Shown here in pieces: positions 34,865 through 44,198 of a stretch of 64,000 nt of DNA. Both the position numbers and the translations under genes were made by a program. Source of the DNA: Effrenium voratum (taxonomy: Eukaryota > Sar > Dinophyceae > Suessiales > Symbiodiniaceae); assembly GCA_963377175.1 (NCBI GenBank), contig CAUJNA010000569.1, positions 172,482-236,481 on the forward strand. Reading direction: 5' to 3'. A model generated the notes under the pieces. It had not been told where the DNA came from. It saw nothing but the letters and a program-made list of their open reading frames with translations, and searched no databases. Position 1 is the stretch's first letter. Each line of letters opens with the position of its first letter.

Positions 34865-37327
34865 ATGTCGGCTGGCTCTGACATTGAGCTGCCGCCTTCC
34901 ATCCTTCCAAGTGATGATGGCTCAGATGAATCTGCAGTGGAGTTGCCAGACCAGATCTTGGCTGCAGAGCCTTGCTGCGCAAAGAAGTGCACAGACCAGC
35001 TCTCCTCCTTTGCAAAGGAAGCCAGCAGCAGGTTGACATGCGCCCGCCGCAAGGTCTTCCAATGGCATGGCCATGATCTATGCTTGCGTGGCTATTGCTT
35101 TGTCAGTGGCTGTCCACGAAAGAAGGCTCAGCATTATTTGCAGGCCATTGCTGCAGGCGAGGTTATCGTCCCTCCTGCTGATGGCCGCAAGGCCCCGCTC
35201 AAGAAAGCTGAGCCGAAGACTGATGATGTCGATGCCTTTTTCTGTTTCATCTATGACAACCTGGCCGAACCTCTGGCATCAGTGGCAGGTGGCCATGACA
35301 TTGCAGACATTGCAGATGAGACAGACATTGCAGATGAGTCGCAAGTGGTGTCTGCCCCGGACTGGCTGGTTTGCAAGGACTTCTTAAATACAGCGTCATT
35401 GGCAATCACAGCACTGAAGTCAGGTGAGAAGCCAGCAATTCAGAAGCTTTGGCTCCCAACCATGACTCCGTCAGAGATTTTTGACCTGTACAAGGACATG
35501 CATTGTGACCACCAGGAGCTGGCAAGTTGGTCCACCTTTGTGCGTGTTTGGACACGTTGGCAAGCCATCCTTGGAATTCGGCCACCTCAAGTTCACAGCC
35601 GTTGCGATGACTGTGCCAAGTACAGCAAGTTCAGGCGCCTGCAGACGAGCGCAGCAGATTCACAGGCCGTGACCTTGGCCTACAACAAGCACATTCGAGA
35701 AGTGTTTGCGGACCGTGGCATCCTGACCAGCTTGGAAACCATGGCTGAGCAAGCTGCCAGAAATGATGATTTGCAGCTGCCGCACTTGGTTCTGACCATT
35801 GATGCCATGGACAAGTCGAAATGGCAAGTGCCAAGACAACTGGACAACACAAAAAAGCTGTCAGCTTTGTGGCGCCCGTGTATGCATCTTGTTGGAGTTA
35901 TTGTTGCTGGAGTCCTTGAGTACTTTGCTGTCCTGGAGGCCGATGTGAAAGGTGACAGTGACACCCAACAGACCCTTCTTAGCCGTGCCCTTGAGCTGAC
36001 TGAAGAGGAACTGCGTCGTCGTGGCAAATCAATGCCTCCAAAGGTCATTTTGCACAATGACAATACATCCAAGGAAGGGCGCAATTCCATGCTTTTGCAA
36101 TTTGCAGCTGCCCTGGTAGCAACACAGCGGTTTGAGGAGGTGTCCATTGCAATGTTCAGAGTTGGGCACACACATAATCGGCTGGATCAGAGATTTTCTT
36201 GCGTTGCCAAGCTGCTTGCCCGAGCTTCTTGCTTAGAAACCCCTGCCGACTACAGCTTCTTGCAGGAACATTACAAGCCGGCTCGCAATGTGAAACTTGT
36301 GATTGAAGAAGTTGCAGGGGCACATCATTGGCGTGAGTTCTTTGGGCATTTGGGGATGCACTTTGCAGGATTGACCGGCACCCGCACCACTGCTGATGCA
36401 GCCCATCTACTCCGTGTGGTTCGGAGGGACTCAGTGAAGTCCTGTGTCCCAGGCATCCCCTTTGAGGAGGATGGCCAAGGCCAAGGCAGTGACCCAGTCT
36501 TGCTTGCAAAGCATTGGCTTTGCTCAAAGGCGCTGAGCCAACCACCCACTGTTCTTCTTGAAGGTGATTTGGGCTTGGACTTCTCAAAGCTCCCTAGGAT
36601 GGTGGCCCCTCGCACCTTGCTCACTGATGAGTCAGCCAAGCAGTACCGGCGGACAGCCGCGCAAGTTCTCGAAGCACCTTGGCAGCTGGAAGCAGCTGCT
36701 GCTTATTTGATGTCCTGGCTCCAAAGGAATGCAGGACAAGCCCAGCAGCAGCCATTGCCGGAAATAAGCTTCATTGTCGAGGGTCGGGAGTTCTTGCCAG
36801 CATCACTTGTTGCTCCTGCCACTTGGAAGGATTTTGCACCCAACGGGGCTATTCCTGTGAGGCCTGTCCCCAAGAAACAAGCTGTCATGCGGCGGCCTGC
36901 AGCTGCTCGTGCTGTGCCACAACTGGCTCATGTCAGTCGCCGGGCCCAAGCTGCTAGCAACATGGCTTCTCAACAGCAAGTTGCCCAACAGCATGATGGT
37001 GAGGAACTCCAAGATGATGGCCCTTCCTCTCATCGTGGCCCAGCAATGAAGCGCCCGGCTGCAGCCATGTCTCAAGATGAGGTGATGCGAAGGCCAAGTG
37101 CCAAGGCTTCTGTGCAGCCCAAGGCAGCAGTGCAGCCCAAATTCAAGGCCCAGGCCAAAACCAAGGCCAAGGCCAAGGCCAAGGCTGCGGCAGTTCAGTT
37201 GGATGCTGCGGCTGTCCACAGGATCTTGTCAAACAATCCGGGCCAAAGGCTTGGTTGCAGCAAGTGCAGGCACTCATTGGCAGGGTGCTGGGAGTGCAAA
37301 CTCCGGGCTGCCCGTCAGTTGATCTGA
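34865..37327 (+). CDS. DDE-type (DUF7869-like) putative transposase, 820 residues
   Basis: An uninterrupted 820-codon frame from the ATG at 34865. The N-terminus is acidic with an IELPPSILPSDD motif, then a Cys/His region (WHGHDLCLRGYCFVSGC, residues about 67-83) that may bind zinc. The core resembles DUF7869 proteins that are frequent in dinoflagellates and have an RNase H-like fold: LTIDAMDKSKW with D313, ILHNDNTSKEGRN with D399, and RVGHTHNRLDQRF with D441 are candidate metal-binding acids. A long Ala/Lys/Gln/Pro-rich linker follows (KAKAKAKA near the end), closing with a CSKCRHSLAGCWEC knuckle. The DDE triad and its place inside a TIR-bounded unit support a transposase role. An alternative is a domesticated or cargo nuclease. 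No frameshift is seen, suggesting recent activity. Confidence 0.7.
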   Translation: MSAGSDIELPPSILPSDDGSDESAVELPDQILAAEPCCAKKCTDQLSSFAKEASSRLTCARRKVFQWHGHDLCLRGYCFVSGCPRKKAQHYLQAIAAGEVIVPPADGRKAPLKKAEPKTDDVDAFFCFIYDNLAEPLASVAGGHDIADIADETDIADESQVVSAPDWLVCKDFLNTASLAITALKSGEKPAIQKLWLPTMTPSEIFDLYKDMHCDHQELASWSTFVRVWTRWQAILGIRPPQVHSRCDDCAKYSKFRRLQTSAADSQAVTLAYNKHIREVFADRGILTSLETMAEQAARNDDLQLPHLVLTIDAMDKSKWQVPRQLDNTKKLSALWRPCMHLVGVIVAGVLEYFAVLEADVKGDSDTQQTLLSRALELTEEELRRRGKSMPPKVILHNDNTSKEGRNSMLLQFAAALVATQRFEEVSIAMFRVGHTHNRLDQRFSCVAKLLARASCLETPADYSFLQEHYKPARNVKLVIEEVAGAHHWREFFGHLGMHFAGLTGTRTTADAAHLLRVVRRDSVKSCVPGIPFEEDGQGQGSDPVLLAKHWLCSKALSQPPTVLLEGDLGLDFSKLPRMVAPRTLLTDESAKQYRRTAAQVLEAPWQLEAAAAYLMSWLQRNAGQAQQQPLPEISFIVEGREFLPASLVAPATWKDFAPNGAIPVRPVPKKQAVMRRPAAARAVPQLAHVSRRAQAASNMASQQQVAQQHDGEELQDDGPSSHRGPAMKRPAAAMSQDEVMRRPSAKASVQPKAAVQPKFKAQAKTKAKAKAKAAAVQLDAAAVHRILSNNPGQRLGCSKCRHSLAGCWECKLRAARQLI

Positions 37328-37611
37328 GGCTCGGCTGACTCAGGCAATGATGGCATTTTGCTTGTCAGGGCGGCTAGCCGCCAGTAATCAAGTGCAGGGC
37401 TGTGTAGGGTTGTGTGCGGCTAGCCGCAAAAAAGCTGTGTTGCAAGCAAAGGGTTACAAAGCACAAGTTGATTGACATGACAGTCACATTTACTTCCATG
37501 TACGGCTGCGAGCATGTCATTGGCAAATGGTATGCTGTGTTTTGGGCTTGTGTGCAGTCATTTTAGTAGATAGGAAGGCAGCTTTAGATCCTGTTCTTGA
37601 GCTGTTCAATC
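37328..37611. other. Intergenic region with two palindromes
   Basis: Non-coding interval with palindromes GGCGGCTAGCCGCC (37369) and TGCGGCTAGCCGCA (37415). No promoter motif is recognisable. Confidence 0.5.
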
Positions 37612-38460
37612 ATGGCCGACCTTGATGCGATCTCTCTCCCTTCGTCCATTGGCAGCGACCTTGAAGACCTTGAAGATGAATCTGGGCTTACTGCAGACTT
37701 GGCCCTGGCACCTGTTGGCCAAGTCGCCTTCATGGAAATCTTCTCCAACCCAAGGGTTGGCCCTCATTGCCAAAACTTGGGATTGCGGACTGGCCCACCT
37801 ATCGATGTGGAAACTGGATGGGACCTGCTTGATGAAGGCACGCAGCACCGATTGATCCAGTTGATCACATGGCTGAGCCCGCTGGTGATCATGCTGAGTC
37901 CCCCATGTACAGTATTTTCCCAGGTCCAAGCCACGATGACCCACCGCAGGGCAGACCTATCAAAATGGGCCAAGCAGTATGAGGATGGCAAGAAATTGTT
38001 CCTCTTCGCACTCCAGCTCTTTGCAATCCAGATGCGGGCTGGCCGGAAGGCGGTCTTGGAGCATCCATGGCTAGCCACATCCTGGAACCTTGATGCCACC
38101 AAGGCCTTGCTGAGCAACCAGACTGTCAAAGTGCAAGTGTTTGACCAATGCTTGGTGGGCTTGAGGACGCCGGTCAGCAACCTTCCGGCCCGCAAGAGGA
38201 CGAAGCTGATGACAAACTGGGGGCTTCCTGCCTGTTTCAGTGAGAGGTGCACGCCTGCAACTTGCAACCATTTCCCTGAGTCACATGCTTGGCTTCAAGG
38301 TTCTGAAGGCGGCGTTGGTCTGACACGAGCTGCCCAGCGTTACCCTGAGCAGATGTGCAGGAACCTTGCAACCTCTGTCCACTTCTACTGCACGCAAGAG
38401 CAGGAATCTGACATTGACATGCTTTCCTTGCCAGGGGATGCGTCCGACCATGAGCTGTGA
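37612..38460 (+). CDS. SPPC-motif methyltransferase-like protein, 282 residues
   Basis: Starts at the ATG at 37612 (MADLDAISLPSSIGSDLEDL). The body has FMEIFSNPRVGP, a GPPIDVETGWDLL segment, MLSPPCTVFS (Cys99), VLEHPWLATSW (EHP at residues 150-152) and a C-terminal GGVGLTRAAQRYPEQMCRNL block. The SPPC and EHP motifs parallel the PPC (motif IV) and ENV (motif VI) of C5-cytosine methyltransferases, and this whole block is familiar to me from dinoflagellate retroelement polyproteins. Here it is a stand-alone gene. A classical FxGxG motif I is not present, so catalytic activity is uncertain. Its N-terminus shares an I.LP.SI..SD pattern with the 820-residue neighbour, suggesting a common localisation or partner-binding tag. 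One palindrome (38068) lies in the frame. Confidence 0.6.
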   Translation: MADLDAISLPSSIGSDLEDLEDESGLTADLALAPVGQVAFMEIFSNPRVGPHCQNLGLRTGPPIDVETGWDLLDEGTQHRLIQLITWLSPLVIMLSPPCTVFSQVQATMTHRRADLSKWAKQYEDGKKLFLFALQLFAIQMRAGRKAVLEHPWLATSWNLDATKALLSNQTVKVQVFDQCLVGLRTPVSNLPARKRTKLMTNWGLPACFSERCTPATCNHFPESHAWLQGSEGGVGLTRAAQRYPEQMCRNLATSVHFYCTQEQESDIDMLSLPGDASDHEL

Positions 38461-39003
38461 TAGCCTTCTGCTTTCAGACTGTTTCATTTTTGAAGGGAGG
38501 ACAGAACTTAATTCAAACATGTTTTCGCAATTAGCTTCTGGTCAATGATTGGAACTTGTGGTTGGATGCTTTTGGGTCTGGGCAATGAAGCAATTGCAGC
38601 AATTGCAATTGCAGTCCAAAAAGGTACAGCACTTGTCCTGCTGCTTTGTGCTGCTTCCTGGCTAGCCAGGCTTTTCAACAGTAGTAGTCTTGTGCTGTGC
38701 TCCTGGCTAGCCAGGATGTAAAAACTCAAGCTGCCAAGGTTCCTCGAGAGGCCACTTTGCTTGACAGCTAGCTGCCAAATTCAAATTTCGCATGTGTTTG
38801 GAAACTTCCATGTAGATTTACTTCCTTCTCAGACTTGGCTGGATCGCCTCTTTTAGGAATCCAAGAAAATGTGTTCTTTTTGGGAATCCTGGTGAACAGG
38901 CATGGCATGAACAGTCTGTAGGTGCTCTGCCTTTGCCTTCTACCTTCCTGCCAGAAGGCAGCTTGAGACTTAACTTTTGGACATTTTCTGGGCCCCTCAA
39001 AAT
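38461..39003. other. Intergenic region with two GGCTAGCC palindromes and a variant
   Basis: Non-coding interval with CCTGGCTAGCCAGG (38657), TCCTGGCTAGCCAGGA (38701) and the variant CAGCTAGCTG (38765). Both 14-16 bp copies share CCTGG arms. No gene. Confidence 0.5.
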
Positions 39004-39240
39004 TCGAATTTTCGCCGGATCTTGGGGTCCAGAATTTGGGGGGGGGAGATCTGACTAAAAAAATTTTTCTAGCCGGATCTCCCTGGGCTGGCGGGTGTTT
39101 CGCCGGATCTGGGGGTCCAGATTTTGGGGGGGGGAGATCTGGCTAAACACCCGTCAGCCCAGGGAGATCTGACTAGAAATTTTTTTTTAGCCGGATCTGG
39201 GGGTCCAGAATTTGGGGGGGGTACATCTGACCAAAACCGC
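39004..39240. repeat. GGATCT/poly-G repeat cluster with ~32-bp inverted repeat
   Basis: Three copies of a GCCGGATCT(T/G)GGGGTCCAG, then A(A/T)TTTGGGGGGGG block lie at about 39013, 39101 and 39189. Between them, 39069-39100 and 39145-39176 are inverted repeats with three mismatches in 32 bp (CTCCCTGGGCTG shared), extending outward through AT-rich sequence to about 39053 and 39192. The cluster sits directly upstream of the largest gene of the element. Confidence 0.8.
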
Positions 39241-39296
39241 CTCATACCCACATCTGCTGCCAGCATTTGGCTTGGTGTGGCAGCTGCCCAGCTGTG

Positions 39297-42200
39297 ATGT
39301 CCTCTGTAGGTGATGTTCTCAGCTCGGAGCCAACCCCGGTTCCCTTCAAGCTTGCAGAGCCAGATGAAACTGAGACTGCCTTCAAGGACTCCATGGAGCA
39401 TGTGCTCAAGGCGTTTGACAGTGAAGTGCTCGAGCCCTATGGTGGCCCAGCCCAGTACTTGCAGCACAAGCTGGCAGATCCTTCTGAACAGACAGCTTTT
39501 TTGCAGTGGCTGTGGGGCACTTTCCCTTTGCAGGAGGACAAGCTCTACAACTTGGAGAATCCGATGCCTTCTGCTGAAGAAAGCCAGCTTGGAGACCAGG
39601 CCCCCTGCAAAGCTCACATCTCGATGCTGGGCTACATGGCCCTGTGCACCTTGAAGCCCATGCCTTCTGCTCACAGTGCCCGCTTGCTGGTGCAGCACTT
39701 GCTGATGGATGGGTTTGTGACCAGCAGCCAGCCTCTGCAGATCAAGCATGTTACGCCAGATGTCCTGCTGACAGCGCCCTGGGCTGCAGCTGCCAACGGT
39801 TTGCCAATCCATCCTTTCTCCTTGGGGTATGTCAAGGCACAATCCTTGCCCTGCTCTACATGTTCTGGCAAGATGGGCAGGGCTTGCAGCTGTTGGAGAC
39901 TTTCAGCAACTTGAGAACTTCGTGTGGGGTGGTCTATGTGCACCACATCAAGCATTTCAGCTTGCAAGATGAGGTCTTCTACAACTTCCGTGTGTCACTT
40001 CGAGGATCCATCCGTCGCCCTCCCAACTTGCTGACCTGGGTGGGCACTTTGAGCCAGCTCAAGCAGAAGGGCTATGAAGACAGCGCGGCTGTGATCTCTC
40101 GTTTCAACTCTGGGGTCGGGAAGAGCTTCCAGCTTGTAGGGTCCAAGGCCACAGCTATTGGGAACTTGATGTCCCTGTTTCCGGCCGATCTCTTGACTTT
40201 GCTGCAGGCCCATGTCTCCAAGTATGGCTGGGACAGCTGCGTGCTTAGTGATGACAACCTGAGCACCAAGAAGATCCTGCCCAACTATGTCCACAAGAGC
40301 CCGCACAAATCGTGGAAGAAGCTCGCTGCCATGTCGGTTGTTTCCACGACCCTGACCTTTCGCCGGCTGACACGGGACTTTGACAAGATGTCCCCACACG
40401 CCCGCCGGAAGGCTGACAAGGCCACCATGGAAAGCTTTGCTGAACTTGCAGCCCTGGTGGTGAACCTGTCCAAGCAGCTGGCTGAGCTCTTCCCCTTGAA
40501 GCAGGCTGACTTGGAAACCGAGATCTACGACAAGTGGGTCGAGGGCAGTCCTGGCCTGGACCTTGAGCTTCATGAAGTCTGCACTGAGAAGAGGGAGTCC
40601 TTGGTGGTCACTGACATCAAGGCCTTCCGTGCTGTTGCCGACCTGCTGCAATGCAAGATCCCTGTGCCCAAGAATTCTGAGGAGATCCAGCTGACAGAGC
40701 TGGCCGCGAGCAAGTTTGAGTTGCTGAAGAAGCAGCTGGACTATGACCAGACCGCCTTCAAAGTTCATCAGTCCCAAATCCAGAGTTATGAGCATGCAGT
40801 CCACCATGCCAAACTTGAATGGAAGCAGAAGCTTCGTTCCAAGGCTGCGCAGTGGTGCAACTCTTGGCTAGCCAAGAAGTGCAAGGTTTTTACCTATGAC
40901 CCTTCCCAGACTGGTGCCCTCACAAAGCTGGTTTCGGACCATGCCCAGACTTTGATCAAGGGCGCTGGCCTTTCCAAGCCTGCAGTTGCAGCTCAACTTC
41001 ATGTTAACTTAAGTTGTTATTTGGTCGTCTTGCTTTTGAAAGCCTTCTTGAATCCTTGCTGTGGTTTTCCCTGCTCATCTAAGGCCACACTATCTGTGCT
41101 GAACTGGTCGGCACCTGCGGTCCACAGCCAGCTTGCCCAGGAGGCCCAAGCCTGTTGCTTTGCCCACACAGTGTCAGAAAGTTTCTGCAACCTCGGAGTC
41201 CTCCTGTGCCCAGTTTTCCATTACAAGAAGCACCAGATGCATGTCCTGGAGCACTTCCTCTTGAAGTCACTTGCTTGCCGTGGAGTGGATGTGGACCTCC
41301 AAGCCTCGTTGATGTTCAAGGATCGCAAAGATTCCCGGGACACCAGACCCTTAGTGTACCCCATTCGCATCATCCGGCCCTACATCGAGGCGGTCCAGTC
41401 AGATGATGAGGCTGAGGATGATCAGCGCACAAGCCGGTCAAAGCGCAACCCAGCTGGGCGCTACTGGCAAGCCTCTCAGCTGGTGCGGACCCGCCGCACT
41501 GAGGAGGCCGACCAAGTGCCAGCAACCAAGCTCAAGGTTGTTGAGGACCTTTCTGATGCTGCTGTCCCTTTCAGCACCGACCTTGATGGATCTGTGCGTG
41601 GTGGGCGCCGGTTTGAGCAGATCGGGCCCTCTGCGTCCTGCAAGTTGCTGGAGTCCCTCTTGGAGAATGACTTGCCCGGCAACATCAGCGGCCTGCTTGT
41701 GTTGGACTTGTCCCTTGGTGTGGGCGACCTGTTCTGGGCTTGGCTTGAAAGGGTCAAGGCAATGAAGTTCCCAATCTTGTATGTTGCTGCCTCGGCCGAC
41801 CCTACAGCTGTGGAGTGGGTGCAGCACACCATCCAGGAGGAGCTCACAGAGAAGCTCTTGAGCGGTGATGTGGTCTTGCCTGGCTTCCATGTTCGCCCCA
41901 AAGATGCTCCAGCCGAGGTCCTTGCCAGCGCCCCGCCTCCCCCACAGCTCAATGTCTGCGTCCTTCAGCAAGGAGTCTTGGCAGTGCCCCAAGTTGTTGT
42001 GCAGCAGTGGGCAGCCCATCCGACCTTTGGCACTGAGTTCCAGCAGCTTTTGGCCGACCACATTGCAGAATTTGGGGAGGCGCCGCCTGAAAAAGCCGGG
42101 TCTTCAGGCCAAGCCAACAGCTGCCCTGAGCCTTCGCCAAAAAAGCGGCGAACGACTGCGCCCCTGAAGTCTGAGTTGGTTGACAACTTGCCAGCTGTCA

Positions 42201-42844
42201 AACTTGCGCAAGCAGCTGTGGTTGGCCTCAAGAAGGAGCTCCTGGGCAAGATCATGATCCGTGTGTCCACGGATCGCTCTTGGCTTCTTGTCAATGTGTC
42301 GCAGAACGTTGTGGCACTGCCAGCTGGCACTGTTCTGGCTGGTTTTGGGCCAGGTACATTCAAACATGTGCCTCGCCTTGCAGAGGGGAAACTTGGCCCT
42401 GCAGATGTGGAAAAACACATCCTCTTCGACATGAAGAATGCCAACACCCATGTGCTCCACAATGGCAAGTTGACCACGCTGGGCGAGATTGTGAATGCAG
42501 TGCAGGGCAACCGTGCTGCCACTGACATCTGCTACCACAGCCAGAAGCCTGCCCCATCCGAGGACCCAAAGCACTTTGAGCTGGAGCGCAAGCATGAGGT
42601 TTACTATTGCCCTGCTTCAAAGACCAATGCGCAAGTTGAGGCATCGGGTGATGACCCCACCAACCTGGAGCTCAAGGGGTCATCATCCTTGGCTTCTTTG
42701 GTGCCGCTCTCCACTTGCAAGTTCGAGCACTGCAGCATCATGTGGGCAGTGAAATGGGCTACGAAGGGCCTCATGCCTATCAAGCCGCAGGTTGCCCTGA
42801 CCTACGATGTTGAGATCCAGCCCGGCACAGCTGTTCATTTGTAG
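39297..42844 (+). CDS. Very large hypothetical protein, ~1,155 residues, two exons
   Basis: Exon 1 runs from the ATG at 39297 (MSSVGDVLSSEPTP) to 39826, and exon 2 from 39907 to 42844. Reading across a GTATGT...TTTCAG intron joins IHPFSLG to NLRTSCGVVYVHHIKHF in one frame, whereas the unspliced frames end at 39914 or start without an ATG. The region after the junction (SLRGSIRRPPNLLTWVGTLS and VGSKATAIGNLMSLFPADLL) resembles a recurrent dinoflagellate mobile-element protein family of unknown function. The middle is Lys/Glu-rich. A VLDLSLGVGDLFWAW segment (about 41700-41750) faintly resembles a Rossmann SAM-binding loop. A KKRRTT basic patch is a possible nuclear signal. One palindrome (40862) is in frame. 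No function can be given. Confidence 0.6.
39827..39906 (+). other. Predicted 80-bp GT-AG intron
   Basis: The donor GGG/GTATGT and acceptor TTTCAG/C shift the frame exactly as needed to connect the two long coding segments. Two other AG sites (39880, 39889) would leave the wrong frame. Confidence 0.6.
41003..41083 (+). other. Possible in-frame 81-bp intron
   Basis: GTTAAC...TCTAAG flanks a T-rich 81-bp stretch with no stop codon, at codon phase 0. Its translation (CYLVVLLLKAFLNPCCGF) is unusually hydrophobic and Cys-rich for the surrounding protein. The size is almost the same as the 80-bp intron upstream. If it is real, the protein loses 27 residues. Confidence 0.45.
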
Positions 42845-43481
42845 GCCACCTTTTTGTCCTTCTGCTTTAAATCTTGGGGCTGCTGGCCTGATTCCGAGGA
42901 ATCCAAATCCAGATGCCAGCATGAGTGCGAGCCAAAAGGTACTGCTTAGCTTGTGTCCTGAGCGCAGTATGTCTCTTCACATGTCTTGCTCAACTCAGGT
43001 GTTTGTTGTTTTTGGCCATCCATGTTTCAGCTTGCTTGTTTGACAAACACATTGAAGTGTAACTGACCTGTGGCTAGCCACATTTTGCAATATACCCCCC
43101 TTTCACCTTAATCCTTTAGATGGGAGGTTATGTCAGAATGATTCTTCATGTCATGGGCTAGGTTTTGTGAGCTTTCGTGACTTCCAGGCTGCCATGGTTG
43201 CTGTGGAGCTTGTGGCTAGCCACGCTCCTGTGTTGAATCAACTTCACCTGCGGCTAGCCGCAACTTGTCAGAAAGTCAGCCCATCATGTGTTCTGAGATT
43301 TTCTTGATTGGCAATGAGTTTGATTGAAGTTTGGAACTTGGAGCCTTGGTGTTTGGCACCCTCAAGTCTGGGGATGGAAACTTGATGTCCAGTTGCCAAG
43401 CTTTCAGCAGACATCAGCAATCACAACCAGCATGCAGCAAGCATCATGTAAGCAGTTTAGCCGCCAGCTTGCTTAGCAGCC
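42845..43481. other. Intergenic or intronic region with three palindromes
   Basis: Contains palindromes at 43069, 43212 and 43249. A short frame ATGAGTGCGAGCCAAAAG followed directly by GTACTG (42921-42944) could be a tiny first exon of the next gene, but this cannot be shown. Confidence 0.35.
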
Positions 43482-43751
43482 ATGACCATCACGCACCAGG
43501 AGGTCATTGAAGGCATGGAGCAGGTCACCTTCACTGCTGATGACCGCGCGAACGTCCGTTTGGCGACGTCCTGCGAGGTCAGCATTCGCTCCAGGAACAA
43601 TGGGCCGCGAGTGCTTCGCATCACAGGCCAGAACAATGTGCAGGTGCAACTGGCACGGCGATGCGTCCTTGAGGTGATCACTGGGACTTGTGTCAGCACC
43701 GTGGCAGGCTCCCTGGCACTGCTCTGGCAAGTGCTTGTTTTTGGGCTTTGA
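43482..43751 (+). CDS. Hypothetical short protein or first exon
   Basis: ATG frame of 89 codons: MTITHQEVIEGMEQVTFTAD, then a strand-rich middle (VRLATSCEVSIRSRN and LRITGQNNVQVQLARR) ending in a hydrophobic tail. The last 7 residues follow a GTGCTT donor-like site at 43731. Splicing to a TTAG at 43778 would join it to a Pro/Arg/Ser-rich segment (PAAPASRSRSPPWRR) that contains the 43887 palindrome. It may be the 5' part of a gene ending in the RapZ-like exon. No family is recognised. Confidence 0.4.
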   Translation: MTITHQEVIEGMEQVTFTADDRANVRLATSCEVSIRSRNNGPRVLRITGQNNVQVQLARRCVLEVITGTCVSTVAGSLALLWQVLVFGL

Positions 43752-44198
43752 CAATTTTGTTTGTGGGAACAAAGTTAGTTGCTCCACCTTGCTCCCAAAT
43801 TGCTAGGTCCAGCAGCGATGCCGCCACCTGGAGAACCTTCAGTGCCCGGAGTGACCACAAAGGCTTCCGCAAAAGCACCTGCAGCCCCGGCTAGCCGGAG
43901 CAGGTCGCCGCCTTGGCGACGAAGCAGCTTGAGCTTTCATGGCATGAACTTTGCAGTGTTGTTGATGGCTAGCCATCTTGTTTTGTGTGTTGTTGATGGC
44001 TAGCCATCTTGTTTTGTGTTGGTGTTTCAGTGGAAATGGTTGGCAGTTGGCAGCTGTTTAGCTTGAGGCACTGGCGCTGGTCCCTGCCGAGCACGTGGCG
44101 AAGGCAGCTTGTTTGACCAAACTGTCAGCTTGTTTTTTGGATACTGTGGTTGGCCCTTTGTTTTTTGTTTTTTTTTCTCTTGTGGCCTTTTGCTGCAG

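Noticed and set aside
40110..40135. Possible Walker A motif (NSGVGKS) in the large protein
   Set aside because: The pattern needs G or A five residues before the GK glycine; here that position is Phe, and no Walker B partner is seen.
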